Part shown: positions 32,865-33,845 of the stretch, in pieces
Layout: each line of letters opens with the position of its first letter
How positions within the stretch are numbered: the first letter of the stretch is position 1
Assembly: GCF_002068095.1 (NCBI RefSeq)
Contig: NZ_LWIG01000063.1
Coordinates: 178,058-211,902, forward strand
Length of the DNA stretch: 33,845 nt
Direction: 5' to 3'
Source: Bradyrhizobium sacchari
Lineage (GTDB): Bacteria > Pseudomonadota > Alphaproteobacteria > Rhizobiales > Xanthobacteraceae
The notes under the pieces: generated by a model
The model's input: only the letters and a program-made list of their open reading frames with translations
What the model was told of the DNA's origin: nothing
The model's database searches: none
Program-made: the position numbers and the translations under genes

Positions 32865-33335
32865 TCAGGCCGCCATCATCTCGGGCGCGAGCTCGAGGAC
32901 GCGATCGACGTCGAGCACGACCATGAGCTGGCCCTCGAGGCGGTGGACGCCGCCGGCGAGCTTGGCCATGCGGGGATCGAGGTTGACGGGGTTCTCTTCC
33001 ATGCCGGCCTCGGGCAGGCGCAGCACCTCGCCGATCTGATCGATCAGGAGGCCATAGGATTCACCGCGCAGATCGACACCGACCGCCATCGGCACCTTGC
33101 CGTCCTCGGCCTTGGGCAGGCCGAGGCGGGCGCGCATGTCGACCACGGTGACGATGCGGCCGCGCAGGTTCAGGACGCCCGCGATCTCGCGCGAGGACAA
33201 GGGCACGCGGGTGACGCGCTCGGGCATGAACACGTCCTGGACGCGGGAGATCGGCAGGCCGAACAGCTGGCCGCCGATCATCGCGGTGACGTATTCGACC
33301 ATGGCGCCTTCGGCGGATTGGGTCTTGGTGCTCAT
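32865..33335 (-). CDS. cheW: Chemotaxis coupling protein CheW
   Basis: A 156-aa adaptor joining chemoreceptors to CheA. The whole length after residue 12 is one CheW domain: 'EYVTAMIGGQLFGLPISRVQDVF', 'GVLNLRGRIVTVVDMRARLGL', 'SYGLLIDQIGEVLRLP' and 'LEGQLMVVLDVDRVL', cited in parts. Start and stop give the normal length. The gene lies 27 bases downstream of the cheA stop and 72 upstream of cheY. Confidence 0.95.
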   Translation of the reverse strand: MSTKTQSAEGAMVEYVTAMIGGQLFGLPISRVQDVFMPERVTRVPLSSREIAGVLNLRGRIVTVVDMRARLGLPKAEDGKVPMAVGVDLRGESYGLLIDQIGEVLRLPEAGMEENPVNLDPRMAKLAGGVHRLEGQLMVVLDVDRVLELAPEMMAA

Positions 33336-33362
33336 GAGCTTATCTCCTGATCCCTGTCCGGC

Positions 33363-33845
33363 TTACGCCGCCGCCCGGCTCAGCTCGGAGGCGCCGGCGG
33401 CGCCCGCGGTCTGCTCCTTCAGCGCCGCGATCAGACCGGGACGGTCGAACTTGGCGACATAGTCGTGGAAGCCGGCCTGCCGGCCGCGCTCGATCGCCGC
33501 CGGCGACACCAGCGCCGAGAGGCCGATGATCGGCGTCGCGGCGAGGTTGTTGTCGGAGCGGATGGTCTCGGCGAACTCGAACCCGTTCATGTCCGGCATC
33601 TCGATGTCGGTCAGGATCACGTCGAAGCTCTGGGCGCGGAGCGCAGCGAGGCCCTCCTGCGCGGTCGGCGCGGTGCGGACGCGGTAGCCGGCCGCCTTCA
33701 GCACCGGTGCCAGCATGTTGCGGAAGAACGCAGAGTCGTCCACCAGCAGCACCGACTGCGAGTGCATCGACGGCTTCATCTCCTTGCGGGTGAACCAGTC
33801 GGAGAACGCCATGGGGAGGAAGTGGCCGACGTCGATCACCTCGGT
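33363..33845 (-). CDS. cheA: C-terminal part of hybrid chemotaxis kinase CheA
   Basis: The open frame runs off the right edge, so only the last 160 residues are visible. They start with 'TEVIDVGHFLPMAFSDWF', the end of the CheW-like P5 domain of CheA. A complete receiver domain follows (phosphoacceptor Asp80 of the visible part, in 'VILTDIEMPDMNGFEFA'; Lys in 'YVAKFDR'). CheA with a fused C-terminal receiver is a known variant, in which the extra receiver may act as a phosphate sink. The GTG near 33839 is internal and not the start. It is the first visible gene of the operon cheA-cheW-cheY-cheB-cheR. Confidence 0.9.
   Translation of the reverse strand, partial: TEVIDVGHFLPMAFSDWFTRKEMKPSMHSQSVLLVDDSAFFRNMLAPVLKAAGYRVRTAPTAQEGLAALRAQSFDVILTDIEMPDMNGFEFAETIRSDNNLAATPIIGLSALVSPAAIERGRQAGFHDYVAKFDRPGLIAALKEQTAGAAGASELSRAAA

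Overview
The window looks like chromosome of a high-GC alphaproteobacterium, most likely Bradyrhizobium or a close relative in the Nitrobacteraceae. The grounds are a full-length CtrA with GANTC (CcrM-type) sites and CtrA-like boxes, a lateral set of flagellar and chemotaxis genes of rhizobial type, an EcfG-type promoter, and several families of intergenic palindromic repeats that I associate with this group. No search could be run, so the genus is an inference.

Layout. 2-922: 3' part of an LprI/DUF1311-type protein. 1001-4804 (minus): a three-gene molybdenum hydroxylase operon (paoABC/yagTSR type) with a divergent TetR regulator at 5045 and a 17-bp palindrome between them. 5750-7419: a DUF4864 periplasmic protein convergent with an MFS transporter. 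7571-11961 (plus): a six-gene envelope copper-handling operon (His-rich exported protein, small lipoprotein, TolC-like outer-membrane lipoprotein, Tat-exported two-domain multicopper oxidase, cupredoxin, CusF-like protein). 12314-14455: flhA with a CtrA-like box upstream. 14456-16046: almost gene-free, holding one 66-aa membrane protein, tandem RNA hairpins and two repeat elements. 16047-20107: a KaiC-like ATPase overlapping a hybrid histidine kinase, behind a good EcfG-type promoter. 20118-22523 (minus): NDH-2-like flavoprotein and an AraC regulator. 22867-24505 (minus): ECF sigma factor and RskA-type anti-sigma factor. 24735-26613 (minus): fliJ and fliI, divergent from ctrA (27047). 28060-30056: a yjfL/yjfM/yjfC-like cassette ending in an ATP-grasp ligase. 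30271-33845 (minus): cheA(partial)-cheW-cheY-cheB-cheR.

Themes. Motility and cell-cycle control occupy the right half and flhA, with CtrA as the probable link. Stress signalling is represented by the KaiC/kinase pair and the ECF/anti-sigma pair. The copper operon has no inner-membrane pump and appears to work entirely outside the cytoplasm. The least understood and most interesting units are the KaiC-kinase operon, the YjfLMC-like cassette with a Ser-rich protein ending in Gly-Gly, and the His-rich/lipoprotein pair that opens the copper operon.
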